Assembly: GCA_963835595.1 (NCBI GenBank)
Contig: CAWIGL010000002.1
Span: forward strand, 1,240,001-1,304,000
Source: CAWEPK01 sp963835595
GTDB taxonomy: Bacteria; Desulfobacterota; Syntrophorhabdia; Syntrophorhabdales; WCHB1-27
Length of the DNA stretch: 64,000 nt
Reading direction: 5' to 3'
Made by a program: the position numbers and the translations under genes. Every line of letters starts with the position of its first letter. The stretch's first letter is position 1. The notes beneath the pieces were generated by a model. It had not been told where the DNA came from. It ran no database searches and worked only from the letters and a program-made list of their open reading frames with translations. Below are positions 51,575 to 59,151 of this stretch, in pieces.

Positions 51575-51980
51575 TACGGCAGCCGGGCGCTCTGCTGAAG
51601 CTGCAACCGGGTCGGCAGAGGCGAGGGATGCGGCATATCGCGTGCTGGAGTATTTGGAGATTTTTGAGAGTTTTCAAGAATCTTTTTGCTTGCAAAATAT
51701 TTCTGATAGCAGGAAAATGAGTAAGATGTTCAAGATTAGGAAAGACCCGATAACTTGAGGTCTGATTTGTCTACCTGTCCAGTTGGTCCCAAAACACCGG
51801 GCATAAGCATCAGAAGCTCGTTGGATCCTTGATAATGGCTGATTTTCTGACATTTACAATTGGGGAGCATTCTGTATATCCGGACTGTAGATAGTGTTAT
51901 ACAGAATTATTTCTGTATTTTTTTACAGACTGTTTTCTGTATACTTAATTGTTATCTGCCCAGCAGAAAGGAGGAAGATC
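51575..51980. other. AT-rich leader region of the cassette-like block, with repeated ACAG/CTGT motifs
   Basis: No gene is seen. ATACAGAA-N4-TTCTGTAT (51899-51918) and CTGTATTTTTTTACAG (51913-51928) overlap. The second matches the enterobacterial LexA pattern CTGT-N8-ACAG. TATACT at 51940-51945 is a good -10, so the motif would cover the -35 region. The abrupt fall in GC here marks the left border of the accessory block. Confidence 0.45.
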
Positions 51981-52691
51981 ATGAAAGTTAATCGGATTGT
52001 CATAGGTTTGGTTTTGTTCTTGTCGCAAGTCCTTGCCGTAGAAGCCTCGGCACAAAACCAGAAAGTTGAATACAGTTACACGAGTTTCCCGAGTATGTAT
52101 GCTGTGCGTCAAGAGGATGGTACTGTCGGACCACCACGGATGGAAGTCGTCTTTAATAAAGAAAATCAAGCTCAGCATGCCCTCACGGCTAAAATAGGCG
52201 AGAAGCAAGTTAGTTGTCCTCTGTTATATCAGGACGTCGCATATTTATTAGACAAACAAGATAGCCTATTTTCTCCTCGTGGGTCTGGCAAGCGTGGGCC
52301 AGACAGTTGGTCTTTACTTGAGTCAGAGAAGAAAGATACTATTTTGATTTTAGCGTACAGTGGCTGCCCTTTCCAGATCAAAAACCTATCGGTTGAGAAG
52401 AACATTATTTTTCGCGAAAAAACCAAGTTGTTGATAGAGTCAACTCAAGGTAGTGTATTACAGTTAGCGAAAGATAGCGGCCTGCCTTTTGTTGCAAGCC
52501 CAAGTGGTTTGATGTTTGTGTGTACATCGGTTGTGAATGTCGTTTGGAGTTTTCCAAGGCCTGGCATGATTTTCGAAACCGAGGATGCAATTTACACTAC
52601 GATTAAATCTCAGGCATCCATAGCGTTTACCAAAGATGGAATCAAAATGGACGGGGTCAAGAAGAAGGACAAAAAAGTTACAAACAGGTAG
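51981..52691 (+). CDS. exported protein of unknown function (cassette gene)
   Basis: A 236-residue protein with a clear signal peptide (hydrophobic residues 6-20, cleavage probably after ASA at residue 24), so it is periplasmic or secreted. The mature part is rich in beta strands and has two Cys (about residues 78 and 133) that might pair. I recognise no family. AAAGGAGG lies 7 nt before the ATG. The following sequence (52714-52777) is an attC-like site, so the gene plus that site form a candidate integron cassette. Low GC and rare codons contrast with the flanking chromosome. Confidence 0.75.
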   Translation: MKVNRIVIGLVLFLSQVLAVEASAQNQKVEYSYTSFPSMYAVRQEDGTVGPPRMEVVFNKENQAQHALTAKIGEKQVSCPLLYQDVAYLLDKQDSLFSPRGSGKRGPDSWSLLESEKKDTILILAYSGCPFQIKNLSVEKNIIFREKTKLLIESTQGSVLQLAKDSGLPFVASPSGLMFVCTSVVNVVWSFPRPGMIFETEDAIYTTIKSQASIAFTKDGIKMDGVKKKDKKVTNR

Positions 52692-52713
52692 GGGGTAATC
52701 CGCAAGAAATTGC

Positions 52714-52777
52714 AGATAACAAATCGCTGCACCGGATCGCCTTTAAGTCCGGCCTCCCGGTGAGCTTTCCGTTAGCC
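52714..52777 (+). other. integron attC-like recombination site 1
   Basis: R'' region AGATAAC, 5-nt spacer, L'' GCT-g-CACCGG, variable centre, L' CCGGTGAGC, 5-nt spacer, R' GTTAGCC. L'' and L' pair perfectly once the single extra G is left unpaired, the hallmark extrahelical base of attC sites. It lies between two small genes and its R' is 12 nt before the next start. Confidence 0.8.
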
Positions 52778-52789
52778 AGGAGGTTTAAC

Positions 52790-53407
52790 ATGGGTCATTA
52801 CGAAAATGGTCTTAATGGCTGTGGGGCAGCGGATATGGCTTCACGTGCGAAAGTTCCAATGCGGAATATGGTAGCTCTTCTGTTGATAACCACACTTCTC
52901 GCCATTGTTCCTTGTGTGGCGTTGCCCGCTGAAATGGATCCGGCGGCTATTGTCCGAACTAAGTCAGGCAAAGACTATACATTTATCTCGAAGAGGGGAC
53001 ACAACTGGGCCTGCGCGGTTCGAATCGCAGAACGACATTACTCATCCAGAGGGTACATGATGGGTGGTGGCGACCAGCCATTCTGGTTGTTCAACATCAA
53101 GGTAGACCTGGGAGACTGCTCCAAGGTCATAGCTGTGGAGGATGTTGCTGTTGTCAGATTTCCAGATGCGAAGAGAAGTGCTTTCAAGCTTGCTGTAGAA
53201 ACGCGTGATGGAAAGATATGGAAGCTCGGCCTTCAGGGCAAATACCTCAATCTCGATAGCAACGACGGTGTCTCTGGCATCGAAAAGGATCAAGGAGAAA
53301 TCAGTATCCCGTTCTCGAAGGTCGCAGAGATTAGGATTCTCAATCCTTCAGAGATATGTACTTCTGAGGCACCGGAAGATATGACGGCGGCCAAGCTTGA
53401 TCAGTGA
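52790..53407 (+). CDS. exported or membrane-anchored protein of unknown function (cassette gene)
   Basis: A 205-residue protein. After a polar N-terminus of about 25 residues comes a hydrophobic stretch (MVALLLITTLLAIVPCVALP), so it is exported or anchored. The mature region is a predicted small beta-rich domain with repeated strand patterns (TFISKRGHNWACAVRIAERHY; GKIWKLGLQGKYLNL). No family recognised. ATG at 52790 has CCAGGAGG upstream, directly after attC-like site 1; an internal Met at the hydrophobic start is an alternative. attC-like site 2 follows 23 nt after the stop. Confidence 0.7.
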   Translation: MGHYENGLNGCGAADMASRAKVPMRNMVALLLITTLLAIVPCVALPAEMDPAAIVRTKSGKDYTFISKRGHNWACAVRIAERHYSSRGYMMGGGDQPFWLFNIKVDLGDCSKVIAVEDVAVVRFPDAKRSAFKLAVETRDGKIWKLGLQGKYLNLDSNDGVSGIEKDQGEISIPFSKVAEIRILNPSEICTSEAPEDMTAAKLDQ

Positions 53408-53430
53408 CCTCGCTATACGTGAGGGGAAAC

Positions 53431-53498
53431 GGCTAACAAGGCACCGGAGCCAATCGACGGGAAAGGGCACCCACTCCCGGCTCAGCTTTTCGTTAGGC
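53431..53498 (+). other. integron attC-like recombination site 2
   Basis: R'' GGCTAAC, spacer AAGGC, L'' ACC-g-GAGCC, centre, L' GGCTCAGC, spacer TTTTC, R' GTTAGGC (perfect GTTRRRY). GAGCC pairs with GGCTC and the extrahelical G is at the same place as in site 1. The outer three bases of L''/L' are mismatched. Confidence 0.7.
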
Positions 53499-53540
53499 GA
53501 AATCTATTTGAGACTTAGCTGTTTGCTGTGGAGGAGCTCG

Positions 53541-53585
53541 ATGAGGAACAAAGGAAGAGTTGCAGTCATGCTCATGCTGGAGTAG
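53541..53585 (+). CDS. very short open frame after attC site 2, possibly a truncated gene
   Basis: ATG at 53541 is preceded by GGAGGAG and encodes only 14 residues (MRNKGRVAVMLMLE) before TAG. The start looks genuine, but the frame ends at a TGGAGTAGCCCCCC motif that recurs at 55476-55489, so a cassette gene may have been cut here by a rearrangement between the two. It could equally be a leader peptide or chance. Confidence 0.3.
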   Translation: MRNKGRVAVMLMLE

Positions 53586-53952
53586 CCCCCCCTTTCAACC
53601 TGATAGCAACGGGGAAGTTAGATGAAATTTCGGGCATGAAAAGGAGTTAAATAGTTCATGAAAATGGACCTATCATCTCTCACTTTTGTTGCAGGATTAG
53701 CTTATATCTTCATTCTCTGCTGGTCCTTTTGTCTAACAGAATATGACGGCCATACGATAGACCGCACCGCTTATGAAGATCGCCAAAAAGAACAACGCCG
53801 TGAGGCAAGGACAGGAAAAGCTATTTTTTCCGTCGCGTTCGTCATAGCTTTTGTCATATGCTTGTCAATCCTGTATTTTCTCCTGAATCTTGCCTTTAGA
53901 CTCCTGAACCATGACAGGTGGCTTTCAACGTTAGCAACTCTTCTTTATCTTA

Positions 53953-54841
53953 GGACTTATCCGTAAATAGCAACAACCTTCCTCCAGCAAATAATCGCAG
54001 CCGCGAGATGAACAAGAGCTTCGTAGCTTTCGGACATCTTCTCATATCTGACCAGAAGCTTACGAAACCTGTTGAACCAGGAGTGCGCCGCTTCCACAAC
54101 CCAACGCCGGTTCTTGGGAGGACGCCCGCGTTTACGCTTCTTTCGTGAGACCCTCGGAGCGTAGCCCCTGATGCGGATCTGCTCGCGAGCCTGTTCGCCA
54201 TCGTATCCCTTATCTGCGTATAAGAATCGTTGTCTCTTCGGAAGGGGAATAACGACGGCATCGAGCACTGCGGTAAGCTGGCTTGCGTCATGTCGATTGG
54301 CCCCTGTTACGATCAGCGACAGCGGGACGCCACGTCCGTCCACCAGGAGGTGTCTCTTGCTTCCTTTTTTTCCCCCTGTCTGTCGGGTTCGGACCGGCTG
54401 CCTCTTGCGCCAGAGGCGCTTTGATGATGGCCCCATCCATGCTCTGCCACTTCCAGGCGATCCCCTCCATATCATCGTACTCGGCGAGACCGGCGCGCCA
54501 GAGGGCAAGGAAGAAACCTCCCTTCAGCCATTGCCGGAAGTACTTGTGTATGGAGCTTGCGCTTCCGAACCGTTCTCTGGGCAGTGACTTCCACTGGCAT
54601 CCGGTTCTCAGCACAAAGACGATGCCTTCGAATACGCGCCGCTGGGACATAGCTTTACGGCCGCCGCCGGGCTTCCTTTTGAATGCCTTACCAGATTCTC
54701 GCTCCCGTTTCGGAATAAAAGGTGCGACACGTTTCCAGAACTCGTCGGACACTTCCCATGAGCGGATCTTTGCCATACCCACCTCCTCGCTAAAGTGTAG
54801 TATGGCTATGAATTTAAATCAAGTTAATTACGGATAAGCTC
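53953..54841 (-). mobile_element. IS5-family (IS427-group-like) insertion sequence, copy 2
   Basis: 889 bp, in the opposite orientation to the copy at 23572-24460 and apparently identical to it, including both inverted ends and both transposase frames. TTA is duplicated directly outside (53950-53952 and 54842-54844). It interrupts a cassette-block membrane protein gene. Confidence 0.93.
53957..54782 (-). CDS. IS5-family DDE transposase, two frames joined by a frame change (copy 2)
   Basis: Same protein as in copy 1. The first frame is 54288-54782 and the second ends at 53957. The catalytic Asp, Asp and Glu lie in WQSMDGAIIKA, FLYADKGYDGEQ and WVVEAAHSWFNRF. The frames again meet in the G5A7GG run, needing a +1 change or loss of one A in the transcript. 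Identity to copy 1 indicates a recent transposition within this genome. Confidence 0.88.
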
Positions 54842-55541
54842 TTAATCATGTATTCCTTATATTATTTCTCTTTAACTTCCTTGCTTTTGTCTTTCTTGAA
54901 TGTATCGGCTATCCTTTTCTTTTTAGACACGGATTGGATTTTGGCAGAAAAGAAGTTGAGTCTATGGCGGCAGTCACTTATCTCATGGGGCTTCCTTGGT
55001 CATATTTGGTGGCCAACCCCCTCAAGCGGCCGGGTGATGATATAATAGCTTACAAAATTAAGAATGTAATGGATAGAAGAGGAGATAGAAAAGCAGAAAA
55101 GCGAGAGGTGCGCGAGAAGCGCCTTGAGGAAAAACGGAGGAAAGAACTCGCAGCTATGCCGCCAAGCACATTTTCATCTGAAGAATTGGAAAAGAGCTGG
55201 GACGAACTAACAAGCGGTAAGTTATGGAGCTATCATATTTATTACAAAAATGAATCTCTCCGTAATGTAGACAAATTAGACAAGCTACGGAGCGATCTTG
55301 CCAGGGGATTAATCAGGGCAAGCATAAAGTGCGACGTTTGTCATCATACTTCGGTAATCCCTGTAACGGGAAGTCGAGTGATGTACATAGGAAACAGCGT
55401 CGATATGGAAGATGACATTAATACATTGTGTCTCTATTGCGGTCACTGTATATGAACGGGCAAAAAAGGGTTTCGTGGAGTAGCCCCCCTTTGGCCCCGG
55501 CTTGCAGGTACTTCAGGAAGAATGGAGGAAAAATCACCGTC

Positions 55542-55943
55542 ATGAAAGTGGCATTGGTTGTTATCTTTTGTGTCCTTTCTCTCCTGTACATGGCGTCGGC
55601 TCAGGCCCAAAACATAACTATCAGATATCCGTCTGACGGGGCGAGCGTTCCGGAGCTTCCGATAATCGAAGGGTCGGTATCGGATAATACCGCTCAGGTA
55701 TGGGTTATAGTTCATCCGATGGAGACGGCCGACTATTGGGTCCAGCCAAAAACCTCTGTACGCCGAACCGGACTGTGGAGAGTCCAGGTGCATATTGGCC
55801 GACCGGGGAACATCGATGTAGGCAAGCACTTTGAAATAGCGGCGGTTGCGAACCCTGCACAGAGTTTACGCGAGGGACTAGTCCTCGGAACATGGCCGAG
55901 GGCTCAATGGCAATCCGACGTGATAGAGGTCAAGAGAAGATAG
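55542..55943 (+). CDS. small exported protein, paralogue of the next gene's C-terminal domain
   Basis: A 133-residue protein with a signal peptide (MKVALVVIFCVLSLLYMASA, cleavage about residue 20-23). The mature part is a beta-sandwich-like domain: NITIRYPSDGASVPELPIIEG, then VWVIVHPMETADYWVQP, RRTGLWRVQVHIGRPGNIDVG and a Trp-rich end. The same pattern recurs in the gene at 55951 (VYVIVHPVGLSSYWVQP; GRAGDIDIGKEFEI), so they are a duplicated pair. Function unknown; the fold suggests ligand or carbohydrate binding, but that is only a guess. The GGAGG is 13 nt before the ATG, which is long. Confidence 0.72.
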   Translation: MKVALVVIFCVLSLLYMASAQAQNITIRYPSDGASVPELPIIEGSVSDNTAQVWVIVHPMETADYWVQPKTSVRRTGLWRVQVHIGRPGNIDVGKHFEIAAVANPAQSLREGLVLGTWPRAQWQSDVIEVKRR

Positions 55944-55950
55944 GACCGAC

Positions 55951-56586
55951 ATGCGCCTTGAGATCATTTTCGTTGTCCTACAGTCATTATCCACCATAAG
56001 TCTCGCCTTAGTCGGTGGATCAAAGTCGAAGGCAATCAAACGAGATGACGGAAGCCTCAACCGGAAAGGCAAAGCAATCATCTCCGCTATTGTCATTGTG
56101 GGTGTCTCCTCGGCCCTTGCGTTATATCTATCGTCAGGGGCAAGCCAGTCCCGGCTGGAACGCAAGATCGATGATCTCCGATCCGATTTGGCAGCCCAAG
56201 TCATGGAAGCCAAACCTGAGGCTGCGCCGCGGAGACCTGAAGGTGACGCAACAACCGGTCTCCAGATATTGAGGCCGGTGGACGGTGAAGTTGATTGGAG
56301 GCCCACCGTAGAAGGGAGAGTAACCAATCCAAACGCTGCTGTCTATGTGATTGTGCATCCCGTTGGATTGTCGTCATATTGGGTACAGCCCCCTGTAATA
56401 GTAAGAAGAGACGGCAGCTGGCGGGTCGGAGTCTACGCCGGACGGGCAGGCGATATAGATATCGGCAAGGAATTCGAGATTATGGCCGTAGCATATCCGA
56501 AAGACCGGTTGTCCGAGGGGCAAACCTTCTCGGCGTGGCCTCAGGCGAAATGGCGCTCCGAAGTTGTCACCGTAGTTCGGAAATAG
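55951..56586 (+). CDS. membrane-anchored paralogue of the preceding exported protein
   Basis: A 211-residue protein with two N-terminal hydrophobic helices (residues 3-22 and 42-62), a short coiled-coil (SRLERKIDDLRSDLAAQVME), a linker and then the same domain as the gene at 55542. It ends SAWPQAKWRSEVVTVVRK against TWPRAQWQSDVIEVKRR in the neighbour. The 7-nt spacing implies cotranslation. One product is soluble and the other anchored, so they might work at the same periplasmic site. Confidence 0.72.
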   Translation: MRLEIIFVVLQSLSTISLALVGGSKSKAIKRDDGSLNRKGKAIISAIVIVGVSSALALYLSSGASQSRLERKIDDLRSDLAAQVMEAKPEAAPRRPEGDATTGLQILRPVDGEVDWRPTVEGRVTNPNAAVYVIVHPVGLSSYWVQPPVIVRRDGSWRVGVYAGRAGDIDIGKEFEIMAVAYPKDRLSEGQTFSAWPQAKWRSEVVTVVRK

Positions 56587-56614
56587 GGGCATGAACGAAA
56601 GAACCTATCAAGGA

Positions 56615-56764
56615 ACCGAACAGAGAACGGAAAAGGGGACAGGCTACTTTTTTACTGAATGGACAATGAGAAGAGGGGGGGAAGACCGGCGAAGGAGCAC
56701 ATGGGATAAAAAAGTAGCCTGTCCCCTTTTCTTCCCTGTCCCCTTTTCTTCCCTGTTGTTAGGC
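56615..56764 (+). other. possible long attC-like site 4 with a nested palindrome
   Basis: R' GTTAGGC (56758-56764) is perfect, and the R''-like ACCGAAC (56615-56621) is followed by a 5-nt spacer. The arms AAAAGGGGACAGGCTAC and GTAGCCTGTCCCCTTTT form an unusually long stem, and CTGTCCCCTTTTCTTCC is repeated in tandem. GGGACAGGCTACTTTTTT-like palindromes also occur as stand-alone repeats in other bacteria, so this may be such a repeat beside a lone GTTAGGC. Confidence 0.35.
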
Positions 56765-56779
56765 AAGAAAGGAGATCCT

Positions 56780-57196
56780 ATGCAGTTGCTCAAATCAGTA
56801 TTTCTCATTGTAATTTTCGCATCACTGGGCGGCTGTGGTGCCCCAACAAAGATATTTACAGACCAACAGGAAACAGAATTGGAGTCACGCCTCGCTAAGG
56901 AGGGTATAAAGGCGGAATACGATTCCCCTTTGACGTTCACGACAGGAGAGCAAGGGATTGCGATCGTTGTTGAAGGGCCATTGCCAGGCCACGCTCCGGG
57001 CATCATAACGTCCGTAATCACTGAATTCCTCAAAGAACAAGGGTTGCAGCAGTACAGTTTTGTTGGAGTCTTTATCCGCGGCAGTGGTGGGCCAATTAAT
57101 GTAATCGACCTCGACCCCGTTAGGGCAAGAACAAAACCCGTCTGGAAAGGTCCTGGAACGATCCTCGCTCCTGTCGTTCACAAGGCGCAGCATTGA
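56780..57196 (+). CDS. small lipoprotein of unknown function (cassette gene)
   Basis: A 138-residue lipoprotein with lipobox SLGGC (Cys19; the next residue is Gly, so outer-membrane sorting is plausible). The mature domain is about 115 residues with predicted alternating strands and helices (GEQGIAIVVEGPLPGHAPGI; QYSFVGVFIRGSGGPINVIDLD). No family recognised. AGAAAGGAGA lies 5 nt before the ATG at 56780, directly after a GTTAGGC that may be the R' of an attC site. The frame is open further upstream but crosses the palindrome and is not likely to be used. Confidence 0.7.
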   Translation: MQLLKSVFLIVIFASLGGCGAPTKIFTDQQETELESRLAKEGIKAEYDSPLTFTTGEQGIAIVVEGPLPGHAPGIITSVITEFLKEQGLQQYSFVGVFIRGSGGPINVIDLDPVRARTKPVWKGPGTILAPVVHKAQH

Positions 57197-57239
57197 TCAC
57201 TAAAGCTCAGACCCCAATTGTCTTTCAAAGGAGATACGG

Positions 57240-58133
57240 ATGGCCACGTGCAAGTGTTGCGGAAAGAAGCTATCTATATTCGGTTTCAATCTAGACGCTA
57301 TGTGCCAAGATTGTTATCTGTTAGAAGACTGTGATAAAAGCGACGACGAACGTGAAGCACTAATCGAGCGACTTGGACAGTCTCCCGTCGTCTGTTATGG
57401 CGCCTTCACGGATATAGTGTATCAGACCCGCACCTATCCACCCGAGTACCTCAGTGACCTGTTTGTAACCTCCGAGGGCATAGTGTTACTCGCATACCAC
57501 AAGTGGTCATCAGGTGTCACAGGAACGGACATTAACAGAGCAGCGCTTAAGGGGCCATTCGAACTTCTCACGTCTTCCACAGGAATGGACTCGCGATTAA
57601 CCCGAGACTCGGCCCAAAAGCGCGCATCTTTTTGCAGAGTCGCTGTATTTGGGTCCTCCATTGAGGAGCGTCTTCGGCTCTTCCGTGGTGAAGTACGCCC
57701 AAATGTCATAGGAAAGAACGATATAAGATCCGTAGAGTTAGCCAATGACAGTCTCATCGTGCGCTTCGTTCTCAACGATCAGGAGTTCATGCTAACTCTG
57801 GTCCTTAAGGTGGGAGCGGCGCAAGCCAAACGCCTTATTGAGGATGTCATCTCTGGGACTCCTCGCGCACCGTCAAACACAGAAAGTGTCAGTCTCGGTA
57901 TTCCTGCTCCCTGTGTCTTGTTGAAAAGGCTATCAAAGGGACAGACTGAGCCTCTGTTGCAGTCTGGAATCTTCGACACCATTTCGAGGGATGAAGAATA
58001 CCTTCGACATTTCATGGAATACTTTCGCGGGGTCCGCAGATGGGATAAGCCAGCGGCGAAGGCTGTTATCAAAACAATCTCAAAGATACCTGGTGGGTTT
58101 TCCCATGCCTTCCAGACCCGGCAAAAAGGGTGA
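57240..58133 (+). CDS. zinc-ribbon protein of unknown function (cassette gene)
   Basis: A 297-residue soluble protein. The N-terminus has a zinc-ribbon-like motif (CKCCGKK then MCQDC, residues 4-27). The rest is a mixed fold with SVELANDSLIVRFVLNDQEFMLTL near residues 165-185. The middle part resembles small-molecule- or PH-like beta domains but I cannot name a family. It has a CAAAGGAGA site 7 nt before the ATG and no signal peptide. An attC-like site begins 30 nt after the stop. Confidence 0.65.
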   Translation: MATCKCCGKKLSIFGFNLDAMCQDCYLLEDCDKSDDEREALIERLGQSPVVCYGAFTDIVYQTRTYPPEYLSDLFVTSEGIVLLAYHKWSSGVTGTDINRAALKGPFELLTSSTGMDSRLTRDSAQKRASFCRVAVFGSSIEERLRLFRGEVRPNVIGKNDIRSVELANDSLIVRFVLNDQEFMLTLVLKVGAAQAKRLIEDVISGTPRAPSNTESVSLGIPAPCVLLKRLSKGQTEPLLQSGIFDTISRDEEYLRHFMEYFRGVRRWDKPAAKAVIKTISKIPGGFSHAFQTRQKG

Positions 58134-58162
58134 CTCATGTACCCGGATCATCCCGATAGATT

Positions 58163-58225
58163 GCCCAACCGGGCGATGCAGCCAATCGCCGGTAAAGTCG
58201 GCTCTGGCTGATCCAGGCGTTCGGC
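58163..58225 (+). other. integron attC-like recombination site 3
   Basis: R'' GCCCAAC (perfect RYYYAAC), spacer CGGGC, L'' GAT-g-CAGCC, centre, L' GGCTGATC, spacer CAGGC, R' GTTCGGC (one mismatch to GTTRRRY). GAT-CAGCC pairs perfectly with GGCTGATC with one extrahelical G, as in sites 1 and 2. Confidence 0.8.
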
Positions 58226-58255
58226 CGTATGAAGATTTGTTCGTAGGGAGGAGCC

Positions 58256-59149
58256 ATGAATAAGATATGCGCTGTCTGTGGCGAAATAGTGGAGGGCAAT
58301 GCTATCGCATGCCCAAAATGCGGTCGTGGGGTCTTCCATTCCAGAGCCAATACTGAAATAAGTGAGCAACCGAAAAACCAAGATAGCGATGTCACCGATA
58401 AACTGATGAGGGAGCAAAAGTACGCGGCAGCCGCAAAGAAATACTTGGACGCTTTCATTTCTAATCCTGGTAAAGAATCGGCAATTTTGAATTGTGGCGT
58501 TTGTTTCTGGCAAAGTGTGAAGAAGTACTTGTCTACCCTATCGCAAATGACCTTTGATGCTTGTCGCTGCCGCACTCCTGACCAACTTATGCTCACCTAC
58601 CTGGTTAATCCGGCCAAGTTCCCAGGAACATTATATGCGCAACAGTTACGTAAAGTAGTACCGGCTTCTGATCTCGCGCGGTTATCTAAATGCTTGGAAG
58701 TTGCTGAACGTTGTTTCACCTTGGCGGGCAAATTAGGCGACAAAAGTATACCCCTGCTTTGGATGGTAACATTAACACGTGGTACGGGACGATACGAGGA
58801 CTGTCGGAACCTTGTCCGTCAAGCATCAGCTGACTCCACTATACCAGCTAAAGAAATCGAGGAAGCAAAGAAATGGGCCGAGGATATCAAGAAATGGGAA
58901 CAGGATCTGGCATCCATAGATAACCGGACCGGCGGATGGGTAATTCCCAATAACTATTGGCTCAAGTCGTCTGTGCTCGATGAAATATCGCCTGTAGTCG
59001 AAGAAGCCGACAGAGTCTTGCTTAGTCACGAGATTGCCTCGCACACGCGAACGCAAGCCAGCAGCGAAGACATACATAAAAAGCGCGGATTCTTCTCGCG
59101 GCTATTCGGCCCCAAACAGCCTTCGCAAAAACGGAAATGTCTGCGGTGA
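58256..59149 (+). CDS. zinc-ribbon protein with helical repeat-like middle, function unknown (cassette gene)
   Basis: A 297-residue protein beginning with a zinc ribbon (CAVCGEIVEGNAIACPKCG, residues 5-23). A helical segment follows that resembles TPR-type helices (MREQKYAAAAKKYLDAFISNPGKESAILNCG), and the C-terminus is basic (KKRGFFSRLFGPKQPSQKRK). No signal peptide. A strong GGGAGGAG precedes the ATG, 30 nt after attC-like site 3, as expected for the first gene of a cassette. The HNH gene starts 2 nt after the stop, so the two are probably cotranslated. Confidence 0.68.
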   Translation: MNKICAVCGEIVEGNAIACPKCGRGVFHSRANTEISEQPKNQDSDVTDKLMREQKYAAAAKKYLDAFISNPGKESAILNCGVCFWQSVKKYLSTLSQMTFDACRCRTPDQLMLTYLVNPAKFPGTLYAQQLRKVVPASDLARLSKCLEVAERCFTLAGKLGDKSIPLLWMVTLTRGTGRYEDCRNLVRQASADSTIPAKEIEEAKKWAEDIKKWEQDLASIDNRTGGWVIPNNYWLKSSVLDEISPVVEEADRVLLSHEIASHTRTQASSEDIHKKRGFFSRLFGPKQPSQKRKCLR

Positions 59150-59151
59150 AA

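Larger units (their letters stand above)
53658..55455 (+). pseudogene. membrane protein with C-terminal zinc-binding motif, split by an insertion sequence
   Basis: The 5' part (53658-53952) has two hydrophobic helices (SSLTFVAGLAYIFILCWSF and a longer one near residues 55-80). After the IS the frame resumes at 54845 with NHVFLILFLFNFLAFVFLE, another helix pair, then a long charged coiled-coil (MDRRGDRKAEKREVREKRL) and two Cys clusters (CDVCHH and CLYCGHC) ending at 55455. Removing 53953-54841 plus one copy of the TTA duplication restores one uninterrupted frame of about 300 residues. Function unknown. The break looks recent because both halves are otherwise free of stops. Confidence 0.8.

Noticed and set aside
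53618..53624. GTTAGAT before the split membrane-protein gene as another attC R' box
   Set aside because: It fits GTTRRRY, but no paired L boxes or R'' at a normal distance could be found.
56591..56779. Upstream extension of the lipoprotein gene from 56591
   Set aside because: It would run through a long palindrome and place a lipoprotein signal 63 residues inside the protein.
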